A DNA stretch of 64,000 nucleotides from Nonlabens sp. MB-3u-79 (GCF_002831625.1 NZ_CP025116.1:1688501-1752500), one strand, 5' to 3'; numbered from the stretch's first letter, positions 8,782-17,455 are shown. Translations and numbers: made by a program. The notes: a model not told the origin generated them from the letters alone.

Positions 8782-9615
8782 CTAACTTTTAAACCTCCAT
8801 GCTACAAATCTGGACTCTTTATTACCTGTGGCCATTTCTATAACTTTCACTTCTGCTTGAAGTTTTTCCAATTGCTTTATTGGTTTTTTTAGGTTTTGCT
8901 TACGCGAAAGCAAACAAGTAAACCATCCTACTTGGCCTTTATATGCAACCGATTCTTTAATCATGCGCTTGATGAAAAGGGCTTCTCCACCGTTACACCA
9001 AAGTTCATGTGCATGACCAGCAAAGTTGCGTCGCTCTTCATAAGTGCCTAGCTTTCTCTGTTTGGACATATTGGCTTTTACAGCTTCTTCTTCGCTTCCA
9101 TAAAAAGGCGGGTTGCACATGGTGAAGTCATAGCTTTCGCCTTCCAGGATGACTCCTTTAAAGATATTGCCTTTATCGATCTGATGACGTATTTCTATCG
9201 GGTCAATTTTGGAGGTGTTTTTTTTCGCAAAAGCGACACTTTCATCCTCTACATCACAACCTACCATTTTCCAGTCGTAAATCGAATTTCCTAAAATAGG
9301 ATAGATAGCGCTTGCGCCACAACCTATGTCCAAACCATTTTTACCACCTTTTCCAACAAGATCTGCCAAATGGTGTATATAATCTGCACGACCAGGAATA
9401 GGTGGGTAAAGAGATCCTTCTGGAAGTTTCCAGTATTTGATTTTATAATGGTGTTTTAATAAGGCGGTGTTGAATTCCAAAATAGAAGTCGCATCACTAA
9501 AATCAATAGTTGTAGCGCCAGAAGGGCTTTCAACAAGATGATTCCCTAATTCTGGATGCGTAGCTATTAGTTTTTGAAAGTCGTAACCGTACCTGTGTAT
9601 GTTTCTTAAATGCAT
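8782..9615 (-). CDS. rlmF: 23S rRNA (adenine(1618)-N(6))-methyltransferase RlmF
   Basis: This 277-residue Rossmann methyltransferase has the SAM motif GLDIGCGASAIYPIL (94 onward) and the N6-adenine catalytic motif NPPF (168-171) followed by YGSEEEA. The N-terminus MHLRNIHRYGYDFQKLIA matches the RlmF opening NRHxxxYDF. It would methylate A1618 of 23S rRNA. The start ATG at 9613-9615 is only 4 nt from a TATCTTTG box, so the mRNA may be leaderless. It lies 19 nt upstream of the AAA+ gene and may be cotranscribed with it. Confidence 0.93.
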   Translation of the reverse strand: MHLRNIHRYGYDFQKLIATHPELGNHLVESPSGATTIDFSDATSILEFNTALLKHHYKIKYWKLPEGSLYPPIPGRADYIHHLADLVGKGGKNGLDIGCGASAIYPILGNSIYDWKMVGCDVEDESVAFAKKNTSKIDPIEIRHQIDKGNIFKGVILEGESYDFTMCNPPFYGSEEEAVKANMSKQRKLGTYEERRNFAGHAHELWCNGGEALFIKRMIKESVAYKGQVGWFTCLLSRKQNLKKPIKQLEKLQAEVKVIEMATGNKESRFVAWRFKS

Positions 9616-9619
9616 GCTG

Positions 9620-9627
9620 CAAAGATA
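9620..9627 (-). promoter_or_regulatory. -7 promoter box of rlmF, very close to the start codon
   Basis: Read on the minus strand this is TATCTTTG, an exact TAnnTTTG match, followed by CAGC and then the rlmF ATG. Transcription would start at or next to the A of ATG. Confidence 0.5.
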
Positions 9628-10147
9628 CTTTTTAGTGAGGTGTTTTCGGTGATTTTATAGTATTAATAGTTCCATTGCCCAGCTTTCAATACTAAGGGTT
9701 TTTCTATGCCTGCCAACTGAGCATTAGGAATGCCTATCAATGACTTATTTAACTTAGGTTTTGATTTTAAGTTGCTGTGAATGTAGGTTCTACGAATAAT
9801 AAGCTTCCAGTTTTTATAAGGTATGAAAACCGACGATTTAATGTCCTTAAGGGGTGAAACTTGTCGACCATAAAAGAGCGACAATTTTTGACGGAATACA
9901 TACATTTTCTGCGGTTATTCATTTCAGGTATCCTTCCAAATGATAAGCTTTCCACGATAAAGGTGCATGGTGTTTAAATCTAAATTTGATTTTTTAGATT
10001 TCAATGGAAGCTTTAGAGCAGACGTCAACAAGTAGGTTGTCGTTAATTAGATCTAGATATTTTGCGCAGCAAAAACGATTTGATGTCTTTTGCCTTTTGT
10101 CTGTCGTTATCAAATCTGTCGTCCTAATAATGATCATCATAAAAACG
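9628..10147. other. 520-bp intergenic region without a convincing gene
   Basis: Two overlapping minus-strand open frames (9663-9905 and 9767-9955) cross this region. Neither has a family signature, signal peptide or evident ribosome binding site, and their residue mix looks non-coding. The region separates rlmF from the divergent DEAD-box gene. Nothing else is recognisable. Confidence 0.45.
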
Positions 10148-10155
10148 TATCTTTG
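10148..10155 (+). promoter_or_regulatory. -7 promoter box of the DEAD-box helicase gene
   Basis: TATCTTTG, an exact TAnnTTTG match, 15 nt before the ATG at 10171. It argues for that start rather than the longer open frame beginning at 10090. Confidence 0.6.
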
Positions 10156-10170
10156 CAAAAATGTTCAATT

Positions 10171-11520
10171 ATGAAAACCTTTGTTGATCTAAACCTCAAA
10201 ACACCCTTACAAAACGGGCTAGAGGAATTGGGTTTTGAGACCATGACACCTATTCAAGAGGAGGCTTTTCCAGTCATCCTTTCTGGACGTGATATGATAG
10301 GAATCGCGCAAACAGGAACTGGTAAAACTTTGGGATACATGTTGCCATTGCTACACGAGTTAAAATATGCTCAGATAAACGACCCTAGAGTTTTAGTTCT
10401 TGTTCCTACCAGAGAGCTGGTAGTGCAAGTGACAGAAAACATTAGAGAGTATTCTAAGTACATGAAATTGAATGTGTTGGGAATATACGGAGGTGTCAAT
10501 ATCAATACTCAAAAGAGAGCCTATGCAGAAGGTGTTGATGTGCTTGTAGCTACTCCAGGACGATTATATGACCTTATCGTGAGTCAGACGGTCAATTTTA
10601 AGAACTGTAAAAAGGTAGTGATTGATGAGGTAGACGTGATGCTGGATCTAGGTTTTAGATTTCAGCTGACTAATATTTTTGATCATTTGCCTAAGCGACG
10701 TCAGAACATCATGTTCTCAGCAACAATGACAGATCAAATAGAAGATTTTATAAAAGCTTACTTTTATAATCCAGATAAGATTTCCATTGCTGTTTCTGGT
10801 ACGCGATTAGAAAATATAGAACAATCTTGCTATGCAGTAGAGAACTTCTACACCAAAGCAAATTTGCTCATGCACTTAGTAAGTGATCAAGAGCAGTTTC
10901 ATAAAGTGCTGGTTTTTGTAGGAAACAAAAAAAGTGCCGATAGACTTCAAGAAGTCATGAGTCCACATTACGGCGGTGAGATTTCTGTCATTCACTCCAA
11001 CAAGACACAAAATTATAGATTGCGATCCATTGAGCTTTTTGATACGGGTGAAAGCCGTATTCTAGTTTCTACAGATGTTATGGCTCGTGGTCTGGATCTG
11101 GATAAAATCTCTCATGTTATCAATCTAGATGTGCCAGCATTTCCAGAAAACTACATGCACCGTATAGGAAGAACGGGTCGTGCTGAAGAAATGGGTAGGT
11201 CTATTCTGTTTTATACAGAGAAAGAAAAGGATGATAAAGAAAGAATAGAGGAACTCATGAATTATAAGATTCCTGAACTAGATTTTCCTGAAGAAGTAGA
11301 GGTTTCCAAGCAAAAAACTCCTGAAGAGAAACCTGTAGTGCGCGAGATCTTTAATCCGCATAAAGCAATCGAAGACGAGCGAGGTGCTGCTTTTCACGAT
11401 AGAAGTGAGAAAAACTCTAAGACTAATGAAGGCGGTAGTTACCGTCGTATAATAGCAGCAAAGTATAAAAAACCTAAAACTCGAGGTGATAAGGGAGCTA
11501 ACAGGCGCCATAAGAAATAA
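10171..11520 (+). CDS. DEAD-box RNA helicase (DEVD variant)
   Basis: This 449-residue SF2 RNA helicase has a Q-motif region with Gln 29, Walker A AQTGTGKT (46-53), PTRELVVQ, TPGR, motif II DEVD (152-155), SAT (183-185), and the C-terminal RecA domain with STDVMARGLDL and HRIGRTGR. A basic tail (AAKYKKPKTRGDKGANRRHK) probably binds RNA. Motif II has Val in place of Ala, which still keeps the catalytic Asp-Glu. The frame is open from 10090, but the promoter box at 10148-10155 and the normal N-terminus MKTFVDLNLKTPLQNGL favour ATG 10171. A strong terminator follows. Confidence 0.94.
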   Translation: MKTFVDLNLKTPLQNGLEELGFETMTPIQEEAFPVILSGRDMIGIAQTGTGKTLGYMLPLLHELKYAQINDPRVLVLVPTRELVVQVTENIREYSKYMKLNVLGIYGGVNINTQKRAYAEGVDVLVATPGRLYDLIVSQTVNFKNCKKVVIDEVDVMLDLGFRFQLTNIFDHLPKRRQNIMFSATMTDQIEDFIKAYFYNPDKISIAVSGTRLENIEQSCYAVENFYTKANLLMHLVSDQEQFHKVLVFVGNKKSADRLQEVMSPHYGGEISVIHSNKTQNYRLRSIELFDTGESRILVSTDVMARGLDLDKISHVINLDVPAFPENYMHRIGRTGRAEEMGRSILFYTEKEKDDKERIEELMNYKIPELDFPEEVEVSKQKTPEEKPVVREIFNPHKAIEDERGAAFHDRSEKNSKTNEGGSYRRIIAAKYKKPKTRGDKGANRRHKK

Positions 11521-11525
11521 GTATA

Positions 11526-11566
11526 AAAAAGCCGTTTAAGAAACTCTTCTTAAACGGCTTTTTTAA
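11526..11566 (+). terminator. rho-independent terminator of the DEAD-box gene
   Basis: Perfect 10-bp stem GCCGTTTAAG / CTTAAACGGC with an 8-nt loop, flanked by A and T runs, just after the stop codon. The flanking runs would let it also serve the convergent gene. Confidence 0.92.
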
Positions 11567-11579
11567 AGGTATGAAGTGC

Positions 11580-12476
11580 TTACTCAATAAGCGTTGTGGT
11601 GGTAGAGCTCATGGTTATTTTTACTTCTTGAGGAATCGTTTCAGATTTCTCAATCAATACTGTTCCTTCGAGACTTTGCTCAAAACTGGCCTTTTTGATC
11701 CAACCTGTTTTCTTATCAATAGTATAAGTAGCTTTTGATGGACCGTATAAGTCATACTTTGCTTTCATCCCCATTAAATCGGTAGTGGCGTTTTCTGGCG
11801 TTGTAACCATAGCAGAAGAGTTGATCATATACGACTCCTCGGTCACACCTTCTAAGTTATAGGTGGTGGTAGATTTAAAAGTAGCTATAGAGTTAACAGT
11901 AGTAACCTGTTCCCAAGAATCACCAATATGGATTTCTTTTGTCGGTAATATTTGAGTGATTTTACTGTAGCTATCTATTTGCTTTTCAGCACTCATTTCT
12001 TTTTTCATAGCCCCTTCAATCTGCAGCAATTGCATTTCTGGCAATTTCATACCCTCTGTTAATCCTGTAAGCTGTGCGCTATTGTCAAAACTTAATAGTT
12101 CTCCTTTAGTATTCATGGTGATTTTAATAGGGTCTTTGATCATATTTTTAAACATCTGATTCATGGGGTTAGAAGAAGCTCCATTAGAAGACATGGTTTC
12201 AGTTCCCATCACAGTTTTAGTGGTATTGGACATCTTTTTAACAATGATATCGATGGAATAAATACCATCCTTAATATCTGTTACAATATAATCAGACTCT
12301 GTAGAAATGATAGTGGTAATATCTTGAGGCTGGCCGTTGACAACTTGCTTTTGCTCACTAGTAACCACTAGATTTTGTGGATAAATTCCATCTTTTTCTA
12401 GATTGTAAACAATATCGTATTGAGCTGTGGCGATTATGCTACAACATAAAGCGATAAAAAATAAAGTCTTTTTCAT
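11580..12476 (-). CDS. secreted protein, DUF6263-like, 298 aa
   Basis: The ATG at 12474-12476 gives a clean signal peptide MKKTLFFIALCCSIIATAQ, so I prefer it to the longer frame reaching 12509. The mature part is beta-rich and repeatedly uses Thr/Ser (QDITTIISTESDYIVTDI, KSTTTYNLEGVTEESYMI). It ends with a segment on conversion of a model structure (KKTGWIKKASFEQSLEGTV), as in Bacteroidetes periplasmic proteins of the DUF6263 kind. The family name is from memory and the role is unknown. It converges on the DEAD-box gene and shares the terminator region. Confidence 0.72.
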   Translation of the reverse strand: MKKTLFFIALCCSIIATAQYDIVYNLEKDGIYPQNLVVTSEQKQVVNGQPQDITTIISTESDYIVTDIKDGIYSIDIIVKKMSNTTKTVMGTETMSSNGASSNPMNQMFKNMIKDPIKITMNTKGELLSFDNSAQLTGLTEGMKLPEMQLLQIEGAMKKEMSAEKQIDSYSKITQILPTKEIHIGDSWEQVTTVNSIATFKSTTTYNLEGVTEESYMINSSAMVTTPENATTDLMGMKAKYDLYGPSKATYTIDKKTGWIKKASFEQSLEGTVLIEKSETIPQEVKITMSSTTTTLIE

Positions 12477-12811
12477 ATTAGTTGGTTTAAAGTATGAATA
12501 TAATATCATAAAGTGATTTACGGGAAACTTTAACGATTTTCTAACGATAGGCAGACGGTTTAAGATAGAGCTGTTTCTCTTGAAATCATCACAAAGGTCT
12601 TTAGGGGGTAATTTATAATCCCTGGGGATTGCCTTAATAGTTATATCAATAAGTAGGATTCCGCTTTCGCGAAAGCGAGATAAAAAGCATTTATAACACT
12701 AATTAACACTAAACGGGGCAAAAGTGGTCCAATAGTTGAAAAGTGGAGGTGTGTTAAGCCCGAAAATCTAAATGGACTTAACTATATTGCACACCTTAAT
12801 TTAAAGAGAAA
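12477..12811. other. intergenic region with palindrome and ompH promoter area
   Basis: It separates two divergent genes. It holds the CGCTTTCGCGAAAGCG palindrome (12662-12677) and, near 12784, TATATTGC, a near match to the -7 box, about 20 nt upstream of the OmpH gene. No coding frame is convincing. Confidence 0.5.
12662..12677. repeat. 16-bp palindrome CGCTTTCGCGAAAGCG
   Basis: Exact intergenic copy of the dispersed palindrome. Confidence 0.9.
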
Positions 12812-13333
12812 ATGAAAAAATTACTTTTAGTATTATTCCTTGCAGCAGGAACAGCAATGGCACAAACGGGTTATGTAGCTTCTGAAGCTCTTTTACAATC
12901 CATGCCAGAATTTCAAACAGCTCAACAGGAAATAAGCAAACTAGCAGCTTCATTAAAAGCTGATGATCAGAAGGCAGAGAACAATGTAAAAGAAAAGATT
13001 GCACTTCTTCAAGCTAAGGTTCAAGAATTAAATAAGACTTCGACAGATGAAGTAGCTTTTAATGAAGAATATGAAATCTACAAGTCTCAGGCTACTGCAT
13101 TACAGAATGAATTGATGAACAGCAAAAAACTGGCTGAGTTAAAACTGGGGGAAAAGCAAAATAAATTGTTGACTCCTCTTTCTCAGAAACTCAACGAGGC
13201 TATTAAAAAAGTCGCTCTTGCTAAAGGATACAAGATCATATTAGATATTAGCGCTGTAACTTATGCGACAGAAGAAACTAATATCAGCAAGGCTGTAGCT
13301 TTAGAATTAGGTATTCCGATTCCTACAGAATAA
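12812..13333 (+). CDS. OmpH/Skp family periplasmic chaperone
   Basis: The 173-residue protein has a signal peptide (MKKLLLVLFLAAGTAMAQ) and then the Skp layout. A short strand TGYVASEALLQSMPEF is followed by a long charged coiled coil (about 40-130, with AQQEISKLAASLKADDQK and LQNELMNSKKLAELKLGEKQ) and a closing beta segment YKIILDISAVTYA. Skp/OmpH proteins form trimers with tentacle-like arms that escort outer membrane proteins through the periplasm. It is monocistronic, with a terminator 30 nt downstream. Confidence 0.9.
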   Translation: MKKLLLVLFLAAGTAMAQTGYVASEALLQSMPEFQTAQQEISKLAASLKADDQKAENNVKEKIALLQAKVQELNKTSTDEVAFNEEYEIYKSQATALQNELMNSKKLAELKLGEKQNKLLTPLSQKLNEAIKKVALAKGYKIILDISAVTYATEETNISKAVALELGIPIPTE

Positions 13334-13360
13334 GGCTTACACCTATAGTTTTACCTATTC

Positions 13361-13393
13361 AAAAAGATCACTTCTAACGGAGTGATCTTTTTT
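13361..13393 (+). terminator. rho-independent terminator of ompH
   Basis: Stem GATCACT (13366-13372) / AGTGATC (13381-13387), with A residues before and a run of T after. Confidence 0.88.
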
Positions 13394-13464
13394 TGTGGAG
13401 CTTATTGAAATTAAAGTTTATATAAAAAAGTTCTTCATCTATAAGATTCATTTATGGTAATCAT

Positions 13465-13472
13465 TATATTTG
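13465..13472 (+). promoter_or_regulatory. -7 promoter box upstream of the small protein / SulP operon
   Basis: TATATTTG matches TAnnTTTG and lies 28 nt before the TTG start of the 108-residue gene. Confidence 0.5.
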
Positions 13473-13500
13473 TTTATATATACCATAAGCGGCAATTCAA

Positions 13501-13827
13501 TTGAAAAACTTTCTAGTAAATCATAACTTAATAGGGAACATAATTGTTTTGTTTGTTGCTGCTTTATTTTTAGGCCAGCCTGTTGTTGAAGTTTGTTTAA
13601 ATATGGAATATGAGGTATCTATTTTGGAGGCTGAAATTGATGCATCTTCTGATCTAGAAGAATACACAGATACCGAACTAGAAAATGAAAAAACCATTAC
13701 AGAGTTATTCTTTTTTGAATCCAAAAATGGCGCTTTTGTTCAAGTTCATTTGCTTCATTTCACTCCCCATCTATGGTCTGATTGCTCTCAGGAGATATTG
13801 ATTCCGCCTCCTGAATTAGTTTCTTAA
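13501..13827 (+). CDS. small hypothetical protein, 108 aa, N-terminal membrane segment
   Basis: The start is a TTG (13501); no better ATG exists before the hydrophobic segment LIGNIIVLFVAALFLGQPVV. The rest is acidic (EAEIDASSDLEEYTDTELEN) and ends with LHFTPHLWSDC and IPPPELVS. Such small signal- or anchor-bearing proteins with a His/Cys/Pro tail often precede transporter genes in Bacteroidetes. The promoter box just upstream and the SulP gene 104 nt downstream support a real leader gene of the operon. Function unknown. Confidence 0.55.
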   Translation: MKNFLVNHNLIGNIIVLFVAALFLGQPVVEVCLNMEYEVSILEAEIDASSDLEEYTDTELENEKTITELFFFESKNGAFVQVHLLHFTPHLWSDCSQEILIPPPELVS

Positions 13828-13930
13828 AAGCAACTCGAGACCAAATTCAAATTTTATTCATCAAAGTATTGATTTGCACGTCAAATCGATTCTTACTGCT
13901 CCCGTAGTTTACGGGACAACATTCTAATTT

Positions 13931-15523
13931 ATGCATTCTTCAAATCCGTTTAAAAATTTTAAAAAAGACATACCAGCCAGTATTGTTGTTTTTTTTGTCG
14001 CCTTACCCTTGTGTTTAGGTATCGCATTAGCTAGTGGCGCACCACCATTTGCAGGACTTATTTCTGGGATAATAGGTGGTATAGTAGTGGGAGCTTTAAG
14101 TGGTTCTCAATTAGGAGTAAGTGGTCCAGCTGCTGGCCTCGCTGCCATAGTAGCTACTGCTATCACCGATTTAGGTAGTTTTGAAATCTTTTTAGTGGCT
14201 GTGGTGGTAGGTGGCGCGATTCAAGTAGTTTTCGGCCTCTTAAAGTTGGGGATTATAGGGTATTATTTTCCTTCTTCGGTTATCAAAGGGATGCTCACCG
14301 GTATAGGTATTATTATCTTTTTAAAGCAAATCCCGCACTTTTTTGGATTGGACAATGATCCAGAAGGGGATATGGATTATTTTCAGGTAGATGGAGAAAC
14401 GACCTTTAGTGAGATTTTAAGCATAGGAGAATACATCAGTCCAGGAGCTACGTTGATAGGTGTTATCGCACTGGCTATTTTACTTTTATGGAGCAATGTT
14501 CTCAGTGGTAAATCTAAAATATTTGAAGTTATTCAAGGTCCATTAGTAGCGGTTGCGGTAGGAATTATCTATTATGTTTTTACCAGTGATTTATCCTATT
14601 GGAATATTTCTAATGAACATTTAGTAAACGTTCCTATTCCAGAGAACTTTGATTCTTTTGTAGGTCAATTTAGATTTCCTGATTTTAGTCATATAGGTAA
14701 TGTAGATGTTCTTATCACTGCATTTACGATTGCTTTAGTGGCATCTTTAGAAACACTGTTATCTGTTGAGGCTACAGATAAATTAGACCCTTTAAAAAGA
14801 GTTTCACCTACCAATAAAGAGCTGATAGCACAAGGAACCGGTAATATGGTTTCTGGTTTTATAGGTGGTTTGCCTATTACTCAGGTAATTGTGAGGAGTA
14901 GTGCAAATATTCAGTCTGGTGGAAAGACAAAGATGAGTACTATTTTACATGGTTTTTTATTATTGGGGTCTGTCATTATCATTCCAGCGTTAATGAATAA
15001 AATACCGTTGTCGGTGCTTGCAGCCATTTTACTTATAGTGGGTTATAAGCTGGCAAAACCTAGTGTTTTTAAAGAAATGTGGACAGCAGGTTGGCGACAG
15101 TTTACTCCTTTTGTTGTCACGGTTTTATTGTTGCAAATTAACTTTTTACTAGGGGTAGGGGTAGGTCTAGCTATAGGAATTGTGATCACACTTTTTCAAA
15201 GTTATCAAAACTCTCATTTCCTTCATGCCACTGAAAGTGATGAAACAGGGGAGCACAAAGTTATAATGATCCTTGCAGAAGAAGTCACCTTTTTCAATAA
15301 GGCCACTATTCTTAAAGAATTAGATAGCTTGCCAAGGAATACTTACCTTGAGCTGGATGTTACTAATACCAATTATTTAGATTACGATGTGATTGAGATA
15401 CTAGATGATTTTAGAGAAAAAGCAAGGAATAGAGAAATCAATATCTTGTTAATTTCTGAACTAGGAATGGAAGAGAACCCAGAGAGTTTTTCAGAATTCT
15501 TCAAATTGAGATCTAAAAAGTAA
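13931..15523 (+). CDS. SulP family inorganic anion transporter
   Basis: This 530-residue inner membrane carrier has about 10-12 transmembrane segments, the SulP opening DIPASIVVFFVALPLCLGIA, the conserved GGIVVGALSGSQLGVSGPAAG, and a short C-terminal STAS-like domain (VTFFNKATILKELDSLPRN, LDVTNTNYLDYDVIEIL). SulP proteins move sulfate, bicarbonate or other anions. A carbonic anhydrase gene starts 24 nt downstream, so Na-dependent or proton-coupled bicarbonate uptake (BicA-like) is the likely role; substrate choice is inference. Confidence 0.92.
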   Translation: MHSSNPFKNFKKDIPASIVVFFVALPLCLGIALASGAPPFAGLISGIIGGIVVGALSGSQLGVSGPAAGLAAIVATAITDLGSFEIFLVAVVVGGAIQVVFGLLKLGIIGYYFPSSVIKGMLTGIGIIIFLKQIPHFFGLDNDPEGDMDYFQVDGETTFSEILSIGEYISPGATLIGVIALAILLLWSNVLSGKSKIFEVIQGPLVAVAVGIIYYVFTSDLSYWNISNEHLVNVPIPENFDSFVGQFRFPDFSHIGNVDVLITAFTIALVASLETLLSVEATDKLDPLKRVSPTNKELIAQGTGNMVSGFIGGLPITQVIVRSSANIQSGGKTKMSTILHGFLLLGSVIIIPALMNKIPLSVLAAILLIVGYKLAKPSVFKEMWTAGWRQFTPFVVTVLLLQINFLLGVGVGLAIGIVITLFQSYQNSHFLHATESDETGEHKVIMILAEEVTFFNKATILKELDSLPRNTYLELDVTNTNYLDYDVIEILDDFREKARNREINILLISELGMEENPESFSEFFKLRSKK

Positions 15524-15546
15524 AGTTAAATTTTAAAGGAAATTAA

Positions 15547-16176
15547 ATGAAAGTACATACTAAAGAATCACAAGCAACCATGACACCTGAAAAGGCGTTG
15601 CAGTTTTTAACTGAAGGCAACCAGCGGTTTCAAAATAACTTAAAAGCAAACCGTAATTTATTACAACAAATAAACGATACCCGTGATGGTCAGTTTCCTT
15701 TTGCAACCATTCTTAGTTGCATAGATTCTCGTGTATCAGCAGAGTTGGTTTTTGATCAAGGTCTAGGAGATATCTTTAGCGTTCGTATTGCTGGTAATTT
15801 TGTAAATGAAGATATTTTAGGAAGTATGGAGTTTGGGTGTAAGCTTGCAGGCACCCGGCTTGTAGTGGTTTTAGGGCATACCAGTTGTGGTGCTATAAAA
15901 GGAGCTTGTGATCATGCGAGGTTAGGAAATCTTACCAAGCTTATTCAGAAGATTGAACCTGCGGTATACGCAGTGAACGAACCTAAAGAAGAAGCCTTAC
16001 GCAATTCTAAAAATTTAGATTTTGTCGATGCTGTTTCTGCAAAAAACGTAGAGCTTACTATCGATAGAATACGCAAAGAAAGTCCAGTTTTAATGGAGCT
16101 AGAAGAGGATGGAGATATTAAAATAGTAGGGGCAATGTACAATATTGCTACTGGGGCTGTTGATTTTTATAGTTAA
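15547..16176 (+). CDS. beta-class carbonic anhydrase
   Basis: The 209-residue enzyme interconverts CO2 and bicarbonate. Zinc ligands and the catalytic dyad are visible: CIDSR (Cys and the Asp-Arg pair) and GHTSCG (His and Cys). The usual AGNFVNEDILGSMEFG segment lies between them. There is no signal peptide, so it is cytoplasmic. It follows the SulP transporter gene by 24 nt in an apparent operon, which fits inorganic carbon supply for anaplerotic reactions. A long perfect terminator hairpin closes the unit. Confidence 0.95.
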   Translation: MKVHTKESQATMTPEKALQFLTEGNQRFQNNLKANRNLLQQINDTRDGQFPFATILSCIDSRVSAELVFDQGLGDIFSVRIAGNFVNEDILGSMEFGCKLAGTRLVVVLGHTSCGAIKGACDHARLGNLTKLIQKIEPAVYAVNEPKEEALRNSKNLDFVDAVSAKNVELTIDRIRKESPVLMELEEDGDIKIVGAMYNIATGAVDFYS

Positions 16177-16198
16177 AAGCAGCTGTATTTTGAGTTAC

Positions 16199-16240
16199 AA
16201 CAACAAAGCCCTCCATTTAATGGAGGGCTTTGTTGTTTAG
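16199..16240 (+). terminator. strong bidirectional terminator after carbonic anhydrase
   Basis: A perfect 17-bp inverted repeat (16199-16215 and 16221-16237, core GCCCTCCA/TGGAGGGC) with a 5-nt loop, A/T-rich at both outer ends. It can serve the convergent gene at 16293 as well. Confidence 0.93.
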
Positions 16241-16292
16241 TTTTAATCACAAATACTGGTGTTTTTTAAACTTGGAGACGTTGTTTTATAAC

Positions 16293-16559
16293 CTACTTTA
16301 ATTGTTCCTCTTTTACGGGGTTGTGCTTCTCTTCTTTTTTTAAAAACAAGTAATACCCATTTACTATTAAAATGCCTGCATTGGTCACAATGATAGGCAG
16401 ATTAGGTGTGATAAATAGAAACCCGTAGAGTAGAAATAATCCACAACCAATGGAATTTACCATGCGCAGGGTAATGATGTTTTTCATAAAGAAAGAAAAC
16501 AGTACGACTGCGCTTGCCGCATAACCTACTAGATCTAATGTTTCTGTACCTAATTCCAT
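16293..16559 (-). CDS. small membrane protein, YgjV/SemiSWEET-like, 88 aa
   Basis: Three hydrophobic segments fill the protein (LDLVGYAASAVVLFSFFMKN, MVNSIGCGLFLLYGFLF, LPIIVTNAGILIVNGYYLFL), followed by a charged tail. The pattern GYxASxxxxxSFxMKN and NSIGxxLFxxYG is that of YgjV-type three-helix bundles related to SemiSWEET transporters. I do not know the substrate. It is monocistronic on the minus strand. Confidence 0.7.
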   Translation of the reverse strand: MELGTETLDLVGYAASAVVLFSFFMKNIITLRMVNSIGCGLFLLYGFLFITPNLPIIVTNAGILIVNGYYLFLKKEEKHNPVKEEQLK

Positions 16560-16763
16560 AACTTATAGTTGAGTATGCAATAGTACCGTTTATTAGTCAG
16601 ATGGTGAGTAAGGGAGCTATTGGTAATCTTACTTAGTTCCAACAGGCTTCTTCTTATATTGATAAAATAAAGAAAGTTTCTACCGTATTCACAGACTATT
16701 TAATGGCTGTATTCAGGTTTTTTAATAAAGAAAATCAGGTGTATCATCTTGTTATTTAATGCC

Positions 16764-16771
16764 TAAATTTG
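16764..16771 (+). promoter_or_regulatory. -7 promoter box of hemJ
   Basis: TAAATTTG matches TAnnTTTG. It overlaps the first codon of the longer open frame (TTG 16769) and therefore supports the internal ATG at 16811 as the real start. Confidence 0.6.
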
Positions 16772-16810
16772 TGGATTCACACAATGCTTATGCTTTACGT
16801 TACCGCGTTT

Positions 16811-17362
16811 ATGGAAATTGACTTTTATCCTTATGTAAAATCCTTACACCTCATTTTTGTTGTTACTTGGTTTGCGGGACTGTTTTATATCCCTAGATTA
16901 TTTGTGTATCAGATCGAGGCACATGCAAAGCCAGAGCCTGAAAAAAGCATCTTACTTCAACAATTGAAGATCATGACGAGTAGGTTGTGGTATATCATTA
17001 CGTGGCCCAGTGCTGTTCTTACCACAGTTTTTGCTGTCTGGTTGCTTATTTTAAATCCGTACTGGTTACAAGCTGCTTGGATGCAGGTTAAATTAGGCTT
17101 TGTGGTGCTACTCATTATCTATCATATTAAAACTCATTTTATACAAAAGGAATTACAAAAGGATGTTGTTAAATGGACCTCTAACGCTATGCGCATCTAT
17201 AATGAAGGTGCGACCCTTATTTTGTTTGCAGTAGTTTTTTTAGTAATTGTTAAGAGTGCGATCAATTGGATTTACGGTCTGGTGGGGCTTTTAGTTTTTG
17301 TTGTAATCTTGATGCTCCTTTTTAAGCTTTACAAAAGGCTTAGAGAAAGAAATAAGGAGTAA
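16811..17362 (+). CDS. hemJ: protoporphyrinogen IX oxidase HemJ (CopD/UPF0093 family)
   Basis: The 183-residue membrane protein has about five transmembrane helices. The N-terminal signature DFYPYVKSLHLIFVVTWFAG, with its His and Trp, and FYIPRLFVYQIEA are typical of HemJ, which oxidises protoporphyrinogen IX to protoporphyrin IX in haem synthesis. The start at ATG 16811 (MEIDFYPYVK) is preferred over TTG 16769, because a promoter box overlaps the latter. A 65-bp inverted-repeat element begins just after the stop. Confidence 0.88.
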   Translation: MEIDFYPYVKSLHLIFVVTWFAGLFYIPRLFVYQIEAHAKPEPEKSILLQQLKIMTSRLWYIITWPSAVLTTVFAVWLLILNPYWLQAAWMQVKLGFVVLLIIYHIKTHFIQKELQKDVVKWTSNAMRIYNEGATLILFAVVFLVIVKSAINWIYGLVGLLVFVVILMLLFKLYKRLRERNKE

Positions 17363-17371
17363 CACCAATTT

Positions 17372-17436
17372 ATCTTTCAAATGCCTCATAAAATTAGTTT
17401 ATTTTTTAATATGTCATTTAAAAAACAAATTGGTGT
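17372..17436. mobile_element. 65-bp MITE-like inverted-repeat element
   Basis: Perfect 10-bp terminal inverted repeats ACACCAATTT (17372-17381) and AAATTGGTGT (17427-17436) enclose 45 bp of AT-rich sequence. It codes for nothing and lies directly behind hemJ. It may be a non-autonomous mobile element or a long-loop hairpin; only one copy is in the window. Confidence 0.45.
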
Positions 17437-17455
17437 AAATAGTCCGTAATGATTT

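Noticed and set aside
9663..9955. Two overlapping minus-strand frames between rlmF and the DEAD-box gene
   Set aside because: No family motif, no promoter or ribosome binding site, and unusual residue composition.
10090..10170. Longer start for the DEAD-box helicase
   Set aside because: A promoter box (10148-10155) lies inside it and the family N-terminus begins at 10171.
10322..10330. DEAD-box motif II variant DEVD taken as a sign of an inactive helicase
   Set aside because: The catalytic Asp-Glu pair and all other motifs are intact, so the Val is most likely tolerated.
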